A stretch of 64,000 nt of DNA from Lachnospiraceae bacterium (GTDB lineage: Bacteria; Bacillota; Clostridia; Lachnospirales; Lachnospiraceae), in the NCBI GenBank assembly GCA_022796795.1, contig JAAWJI010000004.1, positions 89,232 through 153,231 on the forward strand, written 5' to 3'. Positions within the stretch are counted from its first letter, which is position 1. Each line of letters begins with the position of its first letter. The notes beneath the pieces are model-generated. The model worked only from the letters and a program-made list of their open reading frames with translations, had not been told where the DNA came from and ran no database searches. Shown here piece by piece: positions 54,801-63,901 of this stretch. The translations under genes were made by a program, and so were the position numbers.

Positions 54801-55695
54801 CCTGCTCCTTTTTTTCCTCGCTCACATCCTCCATGCGCTTCCCTGTCAGGCGGGCATAGGAAGGCTTTTCCAGGGCCTCCTGCCATTCCCCATAGGTCCG
54901 GCAGCCCAGAAGCTCTTCCACCAGCAAGAGATCCTTCTCCAGGGTCTCCTCATAGAGATAGGGCCCTTGGGGTCCCTGGCAGAGGGCGATTCCCGCCTCC
55001 AGCTGGTCCCTCACGCTTTCAAGAGTCTGCCGGGTGATCTGGTACAAAAGCCTCATCCAGACGCTCTGCTCCAAATCCTCCTCCTCCAGGCCTGCAAACG
55101 CTTCCCGGCACTCCCGCAGCCACCGAATCGGATAGGGATATCCCTGGGAAAACTCCGCCAGATCCAGCACCAGCTTCTCCAGCACCTCATCTCGCTTCCC
55201 CGTGGCGTAGGCCTCTACAAAGGCGTAGAATTCCTCACGTCCCTCCTGAAAGTATTCCTCCAGAAGCTCCCCCAGCACATCCTTTTTCAGAAGCTTCAGC
55301 TCCCCCTCATCCCCCAGCCGGAAGCCGGGATCCAGGGAAAGCAGGTGAAAATAGTTTCGCACCACATAGAGGCAGAAGCTGTCAATGGTAGTAATCTGGG
55401 CATTGTGCACCAGGGTGCTCTGACGCTGCAAATGCACATGATCCGGATTCTCCAAAAGCCGCTCCTCAATAGCCTTGCCCACCCGCTCCCTCATCTCAGC
55501 CGCCGCCGCTTTGGTGAAGGTCAGTACCAAAAGGCGGTCAATGTCCCCGGGATTTTCCTCCCTGCACAGATAGGTGAGAATCCGCTCCACCAATGTGGCG
55601 GTTTTTCCGGATCCCGCCGCTGCCGCCACCAGAATATTCCGGTCCCGCAGAGTGATTACCTTTTGCTGCTCATCGGTCCATTTCATTACGCCCAT
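51883..55695 (-). CDS. addA: Helicase-nuclease AddAB, subunit AddA
   Basis: 1270 residues from the ATG at 55695 (RBS AAGGAG). A longer frame to 55977 overlaps addB and was rejected. Walker A AAAAGSGKTATLVERI near residue 23, the UvrD helicase motifs (DEYQDSNLLQE, IMSIHKSKGLEFPVVF, LRVLYVALTRAKEKL) and a C-terminal RecB-type nuclease (GIIDAWFYEE, IVILDYKTDQVKDG) follow. It unwinds and resects double-strand breaks with AddB until a Chi site. A 9-residue repeat with Cys (GEEGRACQA/GEEGKTCQV) sits just before the nuclease motif DYKTD. It follows addB by 64 bp. Confidence 0.95.
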   Translation of the reverse strand: MGVMKWTDEQQKVITLRDRNILVAAAAGSGKTATLVERILTYLCREENPGDIDRLLVLTFTKAAAAEMRERVGKAIEERLLENPDHVHLQRQSTLVHNAQITTIDSFCLYVVRNYFHLLSLDPGFRLGDEGELKLLKKDVLGELLEEYFQEGREEFYAFVEAYATGKRDEVLEKLVLDLAEFSQGYPYPIRWLRECREAFAGLEEEDLEQSVWMRLLYQITRQTLESVRDQLEAGIALCQGPQGPYLYEETLEKDLLLVEELLGCRTYGEWQEALEKPSYARLTGKRMEDVSEEKKEQVKAVREGMKKCLKDLKGRYFSQSLSQAAEYLRGAGPSASMLLELTERFLEEYEKKKRSRNLADFSDLEHLALEILVQDVRTGEAGELQVIPTAAAEELTDYFEEIMIDEYQDSNLLQEVLLTSVSRIRRGTPNIFMVGDVKQSIYSFRLARPELFLEKYQTYSQEESLYQRIDLRRNFRSRGEILDSANKIFRKIMTPLVGGIEYDEDAALYLGAEYPLGEEGENQTEVLILETDDLEAEEALESLETSVDGESAQKGNKAAGRTAMAGEAGKKETAVPRRTARELEAAMIGNRIERLCREQRIWDGKKREYRALEYGDVVILLRSLTGWGDVFVRVLTEQGIPAYTESRTGYFDTVEVRTLLNLLRVVDNPRQDIPLAAVMRSMMGGFTDEELAKIRSFCQDQRFFQACRVYGENGEAKDMETKAEGDPELEDKLKAFFARLDGYRRKAQYLPIHEFITYVLEDTGYGDYLAVLPGGEQRRANMQMLVERAIAFESTSYRGLFHFVRYMEQLQSYQEDLGEASVAAEGNHAVRIMSIHKSKGLEFPVVFVAGMGKGFNYQDSRSRVVLHPELGVGVDFVDSERRVKTPTLPKRVIQKQRELEMLGEELRVLYVALTRAKEKLILTGALEKLEEKLMKYKLSRGRCALNYLELTGVRTYWDWILPAVQEEDFCIRRVYPEELVFEELETRLLDRGRKEKLEQMAGDKTLWPEAEQLLAEQLGFVYPYETEVNLQVKVSVSELKQEGQVEEEERELMLYQEPQVVPYVPRFMQEGKALQGAARGTAYHRALQELDVSRFSHTEQVKKELERLVEEGRLTREMADSIRPWDLFAFGRTSLAKRMSQARKRERLYVEQPFVISLPAARIRPEWESMEPVLIQGIIDAWFYEEAGEEGKTCQVGEEGRACQAGEEEQIVILDYKTDQVKDGRELLERYGRQLDYYQKALEQITGKRVKEKLIYSFCLGEVISCPLV
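52072..52136. repeat. 27-bp in-frame tandem repeat inside addA
   Basis: Copies at 52072-52098 and 52099-52125 with six mismatches, and an 11-base third start, encode nine-residue units in the nuclease domain. A multiple of three, so the frame is kept. Confidence 0.8.
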
Positions 55696-55759
55696 TCTAC
55701 TCTCCTTGTCCCTTTCCTGTCTGTCGCCCTGTGAATTCTGCCGCTCTCTCTCCTTCGTT

Positions 55760-58700
55760 TCATCCGGACTCTCCGGATATTTTCCCTGTCTTGTCATATC
55801 CGGTGCTTTCCAGACGCCTCTGCTCCTTTGACTCTCCCGGACTTTCCAACAGCTTCCACACTTCCCCATCGTCCAGCTTGGAAAGCCGCCGCAGACCTCC
55901 TCCTTTTTCCCGGGAATCCAGCCCGCACACGCCCCGGTAAGCACAGAAATCACAGGCTGTCCGACCCTCCAGCTCATAGGGATTTACCTGGATTTCCCCC
56001 TCCAGCATGCGGATCCCCAGCTCCCGGATCTTCTTGCTTGCATAGCTTCTCAGGCTGTCAAACTGATCGCTGCTGGCCACATGAGATCCGGCCCGAAGGC
56101 TTCCGTCCTTGTTGTAGGACAGGGGGAGGATGCTGGATTTTCCCGGCATGGTGTAATCCAGCTTCTTGATCACTTCATCCTCCTGGTTTACCAGACCGCT
56201 CAGGCGCAGGCTCTCCAGAATCCGCCGATTTCGTTCCTCCTCGCTCTCTCCCTCCTGCAGCTCCAGTATAGGGTCCTGCATCTGATAATAGAAGATCCCT
56301 GCCGGCACAACTTCCTTCCCTGGATACTTTCTCTGCTCCAGCTCCATGGCTGCGCCCAAATACACCACCAGCTGCAGCTGCAGTCCGTAATACAGGGACA
56401 AAAGTTGAAAGGAGGTTCCTCCTGATTTATAGTCGATCACCTTGATGAGAACCCGCTGTTCCTCCTCACAGTGGTCCACCCGGTCGATGCGGCCCTGAAG
56501 GCGCAGCCGTTCCTCCCCGGAAAGGCTGATATTCACTGCCTCCAGCCCGGAGGCCTGGGAAAAGGACAGCTCATAATTTCCCGGTATAAAGCTTCCCAGC
56601 CGTAGCTGCTCTCCCAGGGCCCAGATACTCCGGCGGATAATCCGGCCCATACGATCAATCATATAGGCATTCCTTGCCGTGCTCTGCAGCACCGTGTTGC
56701 CATAGTCTGCAATCAGCTCTTCCAGACAGTCGTTCGCCCAGGTATCCCGCACCTGGGAAGGCAGGGTACTCCAGGTGTAATCACTTTCATCCATTCGCTT
56801 AAAAAACCGTTCCATGACCCCGTGAAAAATATTTCCCATATCCACCGGCTCAAATTCATAGGTTTCCCGCTCCCGAAGCGTTAATCCATAACGCAGGAAA
56901 TGGGCATAGGCACAAGCTGCAAACTGCTCCAGCCGGGTCACGCTGTTTTCCAGCACCGTTCCGTAAAGGGCCCGGGCCACTGCCCGGGAAAGAGCGCTGT
57001 CCTGCCGCACAGAAAAGGCGGCCGAGAGCAGCTGCCTAAGCTTCTCCTCCCACTCCTCCTGCCCGGCAAACCACCGGTACAAGGAGAGGAAGGCCTCGCT
57101 GCTTTCCTCTCCCTGACGCAAAAGGACCAGGCCTTGCTTCAGGCACTCCAAAGCCTGGCGTTTTGTTTTAATATGGGAAAGCATGGCATGCCCTTCCATT
57201 CTCTCCTTCTCTTTCGCCTGCTTTTCCTCTGTCTGCGCCTCTTTGGGATGCTCCTTTTTTGACAGCTCCTCTTTTGACCGCTCCTCTTTTGACCGCTCCT
57301 CTTCTGTCCTCCACAGCTCCTCCGGAAAGGTTTCCTTTTCCAGGGGCATTTCCGGAAATAGATTCCGGAGTGTTCCGATGAGATAGGAGGGCCGCAGGCC
57401 CTTTCCGTCCGCTCCCACCTGACTGAAGGATACATAGAGACGCTCCCGGGGCTTTGTCATGTTCAGATACAGATACAACCGCTGGGTATAGGCCTGCTGC
57501 CGGGGGGTAGGCGCCAGCTCCACTCCCAAGGCAGCCAGCCGTTCCCGGTCCAGGTTGGAAAGCACGCCCGGGGTGCGCACAGCCTGGGGCACGTTTCCCT
57601 CGTTGACTCCCAGGAAAAACAGGGCCCTAATGTCCTTAAGCCTGGTCCGCTCCACATCGCCGGCCATAACCTGATCCAGACTTGGGGGCACGATTCCCAC
57701 CCGTGCCTCCCCAAAGCCTGCGTCTAGAATCTCCCGATACTCTCCCAGAGAAACCTTCTCCTCCCCTAAAAGCTCCGCCAGTTTGTCCAGAAGATCCATG
57801 ATAATTCCATAAATCTGCCGGTATTCCCGCCGAAGGCTATCCTCCTTCTGCGCCTCAAAATACAGCTCCCAGGCCTTCACCTGCTCCTGCAGCTTCAGAT
57901 CTGTGACAAGCTTATAAACAATCCTGGTCTTTTCCAGCACTGTGCTGCCTGATTTTCCAAGCTCCCTTGTGGGCTTTCCACTCTCCTGCCAGAAACGCTG
58001 CCGCAAAAGATTGAGCTCCTCCAGCTCTTCCCCTTTCATGTTTCCGTAGAGACGCACCCAGGGCTCCTCCCAGCGCTTCTGTCCCCGAATCCCCAAGGCC
58101 AGCACATAGTTTTCCAGACGGTCCACCTCCTGAGGCTCCATGCCCGCCAGGCCGCAGCGCAGGTATCGGAACACGCTTTCGTAGGTGAAATTCTGCTCCG
58201 CCATCTCCAGAAGAGCCCGCAAAAATTCCACCATGGGATTTTGCAGCACACTTCTCTTATAGTCCAAAAAGACAGGAATCCCATAATCCGGAAAGATCTC
58301 CTCCATATAATGGCTGTATACCTGCAAATCCCCGGCCACCACCCCGATCTCCCGGTAGTGATACCCCTGCCTCACCAGACGGCAGATCTCCTCCGCCGCC
58401 CATCGCACCTCCTTCCTGGGATCTCTTGCCTCCAAAAGGCGGATTGCCTCTGGCTTTCCCTCATAGGGATGGCTTCTGTATCGGAACAGCTCCTGCTCCA
58501 GCCAAAACAAAGGACCCTTCCCGTGAAACCGGGACAGAGAATTCTGCTGCACCACAAAGGAGGTGCGGATCTCCACACCAGCCTCCCGGGCCAGACCTTT
58601 GAGCCCCCGCACCGTCCTTTTGCTCAGGGCAAACAGCTCATGCTCCAGCACCGGGCCGTCCGGATTCTCCCGCTCATCTATGGTCACGGTCACCAGCACT

Positions 58701-59371
58701 TCCCGGGTTAGCTGCATAAGCTTCTGCAAAAGCCGATTCTGCACCGGCGTAAAGCCCGTAAAGCCATCCAGAGCCACCACACTGTTTCGCAGATTTCGGG
58801 ACTGGTCAATGACCTGGCAGAGAGCCTCCAGGATCTGCTCCGCCGTAATATACCGTCCCTTCAAATCCTCCTGAAACTGCTGATACAGAAGGCGCATATC
58901 CCGCAGCTTATAATACAGCTGGGGGCTGCCCTGGCTTTTTTCCATGGCCTCCCCCAGCTGCTCTGCCGTAATGCCATACTGAGTCAGTTCCGAGATCATA
59001 GACTTGATCTGGCTGATGGTACCCATGCGGTTCAGATTTCTCCCCAGCACGGTCAGCTGGGCCTGCTGGGCCTGGGCAGTCCGACGCAGCATCAGATTTT
59101 TTCCCGTCTCCTCCAGCACAGTGCCGATCTCCCGGCCAGTCTCCTCAAAGATACGGTAGGCCAGCCGCTGAAAACTGAGCACGTCAATGTTCCAGATCCC
59201 GTGTCTGGGATGCATGGCCACCAGATCCCGCTGGGTCTGCAGGGTAAACTGCTCCGGCACCAGCAATAGATAGCGAAGCTTCGGATTCGCTGTGGCCTCC
59301 TCTATGATTTTTTTATACAAATAATGGGATTTCCCTGCACCGGATCCACCCAAAATAAACTGCAGCGCCAT
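55760..59371 (-). CDS. addB: Helicase-nuclease AddAB, subunit AddB
   Basis: 1203 residues. The N-terminal Walker A is ILGGSGAGKSHYLYKKI. Later regions match AddB/RexB: VAGDLQVYSHYMEEIFPDYG, FLGVNEGNVPQ and a C-terminal RecB-like nuclease (KVIDYKSGGTSF). The iron-sulfur cluster ligands are visible: a Cys in RLEQFAACAYAHFLRYG and CDFCAYRGVC near the C-terminus. A highly charged stretch (about residues 685-725, KEERS repeats) interrupts the middle. It scans for Chi with AddA. Its promoter was not found; the transporter operon ends 65 bp upstream of its start. Confidence 0.95.
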   Translation of the reverse strand: MALQFILGGSGAGKSHYLYKKIIEEATANPKLRYLLLVPEQFTLQTQRDLVAMHPRHGIWNIDVLSFQRLAYRIFEETGREIGTVLEETGKNLMLRRTAQAQQAQLTVLGRNLNRMGTISQIKSMISELTQYGITAEQLGEAMEKSQGSPQLYYKLRDMRLLYQQFQEDLKGRYITAEQILEALCQVIDQSRNLRNSVVALDGFTGFTPVQNRLLQKLMQLTREVLVTVTIDERENPDGPVLEHELFALSKRTVRGLKGLAREAGVEIRTSFVVQQNSLSRFHGKGPLFWLEQELFRYRSHPYEGKPEAIRLLEARDPRKEVRWAAEEICRLVRQGYHYREIGVVAGDLQVYSHYMEEIFPDYGIPVFLDYKRSVLQNPMVEFLRALLEMAEQNFTYESVFRYLRCGLAGMEPQEVDRLENYVLALGIRGQKRWEEPWVRLYGNMKGEELEELNLLRQRFWQESGKPTRELGKSGSTVLEKTRIVYKLVTDLKLQEQVKAWELYFEAQKEDSLRREYRQIYGIIMDLLDKLAELLGEEKVSLGEYREILDAGFGEARVGIVPPSLDQVMAGDVERTRLKDIRALFFLGVNEGNVPQAVRTPGVLSNLDRERLAALGVELAPTPRQQAYTQRLYLYLNMTKPRERLYVSFSQVGADGKGLRPSYLIGTLRNLFPEMPLEKETFPEELWRTEEERSKEERSKEELSKKEHPKEAQTEEKQAKEKERMEGHAMLSHIKTKRQALECLKQGLVLLRQGEESSEAFLSLYRWFAGQEEWEEKLRQLLSAAFSVRQDSALSRAVARALYGTVLENSVTRLEQFAACAYAHFLRYGLTLRERETYEFEPVDMGNIFHGVMERFFKRMDESDYTWSTLPSQVRDTWANDCLEELIADYGNTVLQSTARNAYMIDRMGRIIRRSIWALGEQLRLGSFIPGNYELSFSQASGLEAVNISLSGEERLRLQGRIDRVDHCEEEQRVLIKVIDYKSGGTSFQLLSLYYGLQLQLVVYLGAAMELEQRKYPGKEVVPAGIFYYQMQDPILELQEGESEEERNRRILESLRLSGLVNQEDEVIKKLDYTMPGKSSILPLSYNKDGSLRAGSHVASSDQFDSLRSYASKKIRELGIRMLEGEIQVNPYELEGRTACDFCAYRGVCGLDSREKGGGLRRLSKLDDGEVWKLLESPGESKEQRRLESTGYDKTGKISGESG
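57261..57305. repeat. 15-bp in-frame tandem repeat inside addB
   Basis: Three copies (57261-57275, 57276-57290, 57291-57305), the last two differing at a single base, encode five-residue E-E-R-S-K units in a charged linker. Confidence 0.82.
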
Positions 59372-59436
59372 ATTCCCTCTCTCCTCTGTAACAATCTCCC
59401 ATAGTAGCTGCTCCGCTTTCCGGTTGCCGCCTGGGA

Positions 59437-62400
59437 CTACTCCACGCTCTTCATAGATTCCACCATATCGATCTTCTTAAGCTTAAAATACATGACTCCA
59501 TTTACAATGGCAGAAAACAAAAAGGTCAAAAGCACGCTGTACACATAGCTTTTCCCTCTGATCTCCCGGCCAAACATGAGCATGTCAATCTCCGCGGTGA
59601 CAATAATAAACCGATGAAGAATTCTTCCCAAAACCACACCCAGAGCCGCCCCGAATATAGTCAACAGCACATTTTCCCGGTTTACATAATCAGAAACCTC
59701 CCCGTCAAAGAAGCCCAGCACCTTCAGGGTTGCCAGCTCCCGCCTGCGCTCGCTCACATTGATATTGTTCAGGTTATAGAGCACTACAAAGGCCAGGAGT
59801 CCGGCTGCCACCACCAGCACATAGATAATGGTATCCATGCTCTGCAGCATATTTTCCACTCGCTGAGCCATGGTGCTGACAAAGGTCAGATTAGAAACCG
59901 CCAGCAGATTCATATAATCCATCCGCAGCTGCTCCTCAAACTTCTCCTCCGCGGACACGGCGTCCACATAGATGGCATTGTATTCCGGAGCTTCCCCATA
60001 AAGCTTCTCGTAGACCGCCGGGCTCATATACACATAGTGGAGAAAATAATTCTCGGCAATGCCATCCACCACTGCCTTCACCTGTTGGGTTTCATCCTCC
60101 TTGAGCAAAATAGTATCGCCCGCCTGCACCTCCAAAAGCTTGGCCAGCTTCTCCGTGATCACAACGCCCTCATCCGAAAGGGACAAGGCATTTCCCTCCT
60201 GTCTGTTCCGAAGCTGAATGTAATCATCCAGCTGTCCGGGCTCCTGTGGCACCAAAAGATAGCCGCTTTTTACCACGCCGCCCGCCTCAATGTCCAGGGA
60301 CGCCTCCCTGGCCTGCATGGCTGACACAACCCGTTCATCCGCCGTAAGCCGGGCAAAGAGCTGCTCTCCTTGTCCCTCCTCTTCCTCCTCCACGCCGATT
60401 GCCACGTCGTAGGTGCGGATTTCTCCAAACTGGACCGTACCGATATACAAAATGGAATCCTTTATCCCAAATCCCACCAGCAGAAGGGCCATGCAGCCTC
60501 CAATGCCAAAAATAGTCATGAAAAACCGTTTCTTATAGCGCACCAGATTCCGCACGGTGGCCTTATAGCTGAAATTCAAGCGTTTCCACAAAAAAGGCAC
60601 ATACTCCAGAAATACCCGTTTCCCTGCCTTGGGAGCCACCGGGCGCATCAGGGACGCCGGCATGGACAAAAACTCCTTGTAGCAGGCTGCCACAGCCGCC
60701 AAAGTGGTGCACAGAACCGCAAGCCCCGAGGAGGTCAGAGAGTACTCCAGATCCAGAGGCGTCAACACCTGGGGCAAATTTATATAGAGAATCCGATAGG
60801 CGTTGATAATCACCAGAGGCAGCATTCGTTCCCCGATCACTACGCCCAGCAGGCTTCCCAACAGGCTGGAAATCAGCGCGTAGAGTATATACTTGGCGGC
60901 AATGGAGGAGCTTTTGTAGCCCAGAGCCTTCAGCGTTCCAATCTGGGTGCGCTCCTCCTCCACCATACGGGTCATGGTGGTCAGACAGACCAGGGCTGCC
61001 ACCAGGAAGAAAATGGAAGGGAACCACTCTCCAATGGCCCCAATACGCTCCGCGTCCTGGCCGTATTCCACATAGGTCTGAATATACTGCCGGTCCAAAA
61101 CATACCACTCTGGTTCTTCCAGATCAGCCAGCTCCTTTTTGGCATCCGCAATCCGTTCTTTGGCATCCGCGATCTTGGGTTCATTTTCCTCCGCCGCTTC
61201 CTCATATTTCCTTCGTCCGTCCTCCAGCTCCTCCCTGGCCTGGGCCAGTTCCTCCTCTGCGTCAGACAGACGCTTCTTTCCGTCCTCCAGCTCTTTTCTG
61301 GCATCTGTGATCTTTTGCTGGCCGTCCTTCCACTCTTCCTCGGCCTCCTCCAGATCCCGCTCCGCGTAAATAGTCTGGCTTCCCCCCTGCTTGATCTGCT
61401 CATCTGCTGCATCCAGCTGGGCTTTCGCCTCCCGAAGCTCCTGTTCTCCCGCCAGGATCTGGGCCTTTGCCGCATCCAGCTGTTCCTTTGCCGGGATCAA
61501 CCCAGCCTCCATCTGGGTAATTCCCTCCGTCAGCTGATTAAGCTGCTCCCCATACGCCGCCAGCTCCTCCGGAGAAAGCCGGGGGATCCCAAGGGCTGCC
61601 AGCTCCTCATCCGTCAGGCTCTGGGCGCCCAGAAGCTGATTAAGCTGCTCCTTTTGCTGCTTCAGCGCTTCAAGCTTGGCCATATTTTCCTCATAGGCCT
61701 GGTTTCCCTGCTCCCACTGGGCCCTGGCTTCCCGAATCTGGGCCGCGCCCGCCTCATAGGCCTCCTTTCCCCGCTCAAGCTTATAGGTCCCCTCTACCAG
61801 ACTCTCCCAGGCGTCTGACACCTGCTGCCAGCCCTCGTCCAGTTCCTTACGGCCATCGGCCAGCTCCGCCTCCTTTTCCCGAAGGGTATTCTCCCCATCC
61901 GCCAGCTCCGCCTGTGCATCGGCAAGCTCTGCTTCCGCGTCAGAAAGCTTTTGTTCCCCTTCCTCGATCTCCGCTTTGGCGTCGGCAAGCTTTTGCTCCC
62001 CTTCTGCAATATCCGCTTCTCCCTCTGCGATTTTCTCGGCGCCCTCCTGCTGAATCTGGGCATAGCGAAGCTTACACTGCCGTTCCTCCAGCCCTTCCAC
62101 CCGCTCCACCAGAGCATCCACAAAGTCGTCGTACTCCTCCGTGTAGCTTCGAAGCTCCCGGGCCCCCTGAGCCGTGACGCAGATCTGGGTGTAATAATCC
62201 ATGGCAAAGGACTTAGCAGGAAGCAGCAAAAATCCGTCCAGACTGCCGGTTCCCACCTTTGTGGTCCCACGGTCCAAAGAGAGATAAAGGGGAGAAATTC
62301 CACTTCCCACTACCGTATATTCTGTCTCCCGAATCAGATCCTCCGTGTCCTCCTCCGAATCTGATTTCAGGGTAATCACATCTCCAACCTTGAGAAATCC

Positions 62401-62820
62401 CAGCTCCAGGAGTCTGTCATCCACCAGACATTCTCCCGGATTTTCCGGCATGCGCCCCTCCCGCACCGTAATGAGATTGATCTTTTCAGGGGCGGACATA
62501 ACCTGCAAAGCCAACTGATTGTCCCCCGCCTCCCCCAGCATGTCCACGGAATACACAGGCTCCACAGCCTCCACGCCCTCTACCTGGGCGATGGCCTCCA
62601 GATCCTCCTCTGTGACCCCCAGGGTTCCCACCACTCGCAGATCCATAAGCCTGCTCTCATCATAGAACACATCCGCGGACAGCACCATATCCGGCTCCGA
62701 TGCCCGCACCCCGGAGAAAAAGGCCACGCCTAGCGCCACAATGACCAGGATCGATAAAAATCGATTCCTGGTCTTTTTTACCTCCATATAAAAATCCTTC
62801 CGCAGCGCTTTTTTCTTCAT
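59437..62820 (-). CDS. FtsX-family ABC transporter permease with ~315-residue coiled coil
   Basis: 1127 residues from the ATG at 62820; a GTG at 62841 overlaps the ATPase gene. A helix at about 21-38 is followed by an extracytoplasmic MacB-PCD-like domain to about 245, then a coiled coil at about 253-568 built from repeats such as AEGEQKLADAKAEIEEGEQK. Three helices follow from about 600 (FLVAALVCLTTMTRMVEEER, then IGTLKALGYKSSSIAAKYIL), a second core domain and three C-terminal helices with ERRRELATLKVLGFFDGEVS. This is the layout of large FtsX-type permeases that act in envelope stress, peptide export or cell-wall remodelling rather than import. The ATPase gene precedes it. Confidence 0.88.
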   Translation of the reverse strand: MKKKALRKDFYMEVKKTRNRFLSILVIVALGVAFFSGVRASEPDMVLSADVFYDESRLMDLRVVGTLGVTEEDLEAIAQVEGVEAVEPVYSVDMLGEAGDNQLALQVMSAPEKINLITVREGRMPENPGECLVDDRLLELGFLKVGDVITLKSDSEEDTEDLIRETEYTVVGSGISPLYLSLDRGTTKVGTGSLDGFLLLPAKSFAMDYYTQICVTAQGARELRSYTEEYDDFVDALVERVEGLEERQCKLRYAQIQQEGAEKIAEGEADIAEGEQKLADAKAEIEEGEQKLSDAEAELADAQAELADGENTLREKEAELADGRKELDEGWQQVSDAWESLVEGTYKLERGKEAYEAGAAQIREARAQWEQGNQAYEENMAKLEALKQQKEQLNQLLGAQSLTDEELAALGIPRLSPEELAAYGEQLNQLTEGITQMEAGLIPAKEQLDAAKAQILAGEQELREAKAQLDAADEQIKQGGSQTIYAERDLEEAEEEWKDGQQKITDARKELEDGKKRLSDAEEELAQAREELEDGRRKYEEAAEENEPKIADAKERIADAKKELADLEEPEWYVLDRQYIQTYVEYGQDAERIGAIGEWFPSIFFLVAALVCLTTMTRMVEEERTQIGTLKALGYKSSSIAAKYILYALISSLLGSLLGVVIGERMLPLVIINAYRILYINLPQVLTPLDLEYSLTSSGLAVLCTTLAAVAACYKEFLSMPASLMRPVAPKAGKRVFLEYVPFLWKRLNFSYKATVRNLVRYKKRFFMTIFGIGGCMALLLVGFGIKDSILYIGTVQFGEIRTYDVAIGVEEEEEGQGEQLFARLTADERVVSAMQAREASLDIEAGGVVKSGYLLVPQEPGQLDDYIQLRNRQEGNALSLSDEGVVITEKLAKLLEVQAGDTILLKEDETQQVKAVVDGIAENYFLHYVYMSPAVYEKLYGEAPEYNAIYVDAVSAEEKFEEQLRMDYMNLLAVSNLTFVSTMAQRVENMLQSMDTIIYVLVVAAGLLAFVVLYNLNNINVSERRRELATLKVLGFFDGEVSDYVNRENVLLTIFGAALGVVLGRILHRFIIVTAEIDMLMFGREIRGKSYVYSVLLTFLFSAIVNGVMYFKLKKIDMVESMKSVE

Positions 62821-62834
62821 CCTTTTCCCCGCTC

Positions 62835-63539
62835 CTACCACTCGATTTCCTCTACTGAGATGGGCGCCTCGTTGATTTGCATGTGGCTCACCTTTCCATT
62901 TTTGATGCGAATCACCCGGTCCGCCATAGGCGCAATGGCCGAATTGTGGGTAATGACAATCACTGTCATTCCCTTTTCTCTGCAGGTATCCTGCAAAAGC
63001 TTAAGAATAGATTTTCCCGTATTGTAATCCAAGGCTCCCGTGGGCTCATCGCAGAGCAAAAGCTTGGGGTTCTTGGCCAGAGCCCGGGCAATAGCCACCC
63101 GCTGCTGCTCTCCGCCGGAGAGCTGAGCGGGAAAGTTGTCCATCCGTTTCTCAAGCCCCACCTCCCGCAGCACATCCGCCGCATCCAGAGGATCCTTAGA
63201 AATCTGCAACGCCAGCTCCACATTCTCCAGCGCCGTCAGGTTCTGCACCAGGTTATAAAATTGAAACACAAAACCGATTTCATCCCTGCGGTAGGCCGTA
63301 AGCTTCTTCCCCCGGTAATTGCTGATATCCTCGCCGTCCACCAGCACGGTCCCCTCCGTGCAGGTGTCCATGCCCCCTAATATATTCAGCACCGTTGTCT
63401 TCCCTGCCCCGCTTGGACCCACGATTACCACAAACTCTCCCCGCTGGATCTCAAAATCCACCCCATCCACAGCCGGAATTGTGACCTCACCCATGTGATA
63501 TATTTTTTTAACCTGTCTCAGTTCTACAAAACCGCTCAA
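62835..63539 (-). CDS. ABC transporter ATP-binding protein (MacB/LolD type)
   Basis: 234 residues from the TTG at 63539, which stands five bases after AGGAGG; the longer ATG start has no such site. It reads [16 protein letters not shown] from the start. Walker [18 protein letters not shown]-loop [20 protein letters not shown], signature [15 protein letters not shown], Walker [13 protein letters not shown] and the switch His in [10 protein letters not shown] are all present. It belongs to the MacB/LolD/FtsE group and drives the FtsX-type permease that follows after a 14-bp gap. Confidence 0.94.
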   Translation of the reverse strand: MSGFVELRQVKKIYHMGEVTIPAVDGVDFEIQRGEFVVIVGPSGAGKTTVLNILGGMDTCTEGTVLVDGEDISNYRGKKLTAYRRDEIGFVFQFYNLVQNLTALENVELALQISKDPLDAADVLREVGLEKRMDNFPAQLSGGEQQRVAIARALAKNPKLLLCDEPTGALDYNTGKSILKLLQDTCREKGMTVIVITHNSAIAPMADRVIRIKNGKVSHMQINEAPISVEEIEW

Positions 63540-63619
63540 TCTAACCTCCTGCCGCCTGCGGACACAAAAAGACGCCTTAAGCTTCAGGCGTGGTCCGCTG
63601 CCTGTCTCTTTTGAAGTAT

Positions 63620-63648
63620 ATTTTATCATACTAGACGTTGCCAGGCAA
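63620..63648 (-). promoter_or_regulatory. Sigma-A promoter of the FtsX-type ABC transporter operon
   Basis: TTGCCT (63643-63648 on the minus strand), a 17-bp spacer and TAAAAT (63620-63625) with a TGA extension, about 80 bp before the TTG start. Confidence 0.68.
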
Positions 63649-63687
63649 ATTTCTTTTCGTTAAGAAAGATTAAAAAAAGCTTAAATA

Positions 63688-63720
63688 GCGGGTATCAAAT
63701 CGTTTCGTTTTGATACCCGC
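63688..63720 (-). terminator. Stable 12-bp hairpin upstream of the ABC transporter promoter
   Basis: GCGGGTATCAAA and TTTGATACCCGC pair perfectly around a 9-base loop. On the minus strand a T run follows 12 bases after the stem, so it could end a transcript arriving from outside the window. Also readable as an attenuator. Confidence 0.55.
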
Positions 63721-63722
63721 CC

Positions 63723-63740
63723 TTAAACTATGCTGTCCAT
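63723..63740 (-). other. Possible five-codon leader ORF
   Basis: On the minus strand AAAGGAG is followed nine bases on by ATG GAC AGC ATA GTT TAA (MDSIV), three bases before the hairpin at 63688-63720. It could be a leader peptide or chance. Confidence 0.25.
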
Positions 63741-63901
63741 TGGACTATTCTCCTTTACTGTTTTTTATTCAGTTGACTTTACGTTTTCGAAATTCCTTCC
63801 TTTCTTTTTGAATTTTCCTCTTCTAATTTCTTAACTTCTGTGTGTCCCCTGAAACTTTATTTTCCAAACCATCACCGTTTCCATTTCTTCACACCCAGAC
63901 C

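Noticed and set aside
54034..55734. 566-residue open frame on the plus strand
   Set aside because: Antisense to addA; no recognisable domain, composition typical of an antisense shadow.
55696..55977. N-terminal extension of addA
   Set aside because: It overlaps the 3' end of addB, and a good ribosome site precedes the ATG at 55695, where family similarity begins.
60370..61818. 482-residue open frame on the plus strand
   Set aside because: Antisense to the coiled-coil repeats of the permease; periodic Leu/Gln runs are produced by the repeat on the other strand.
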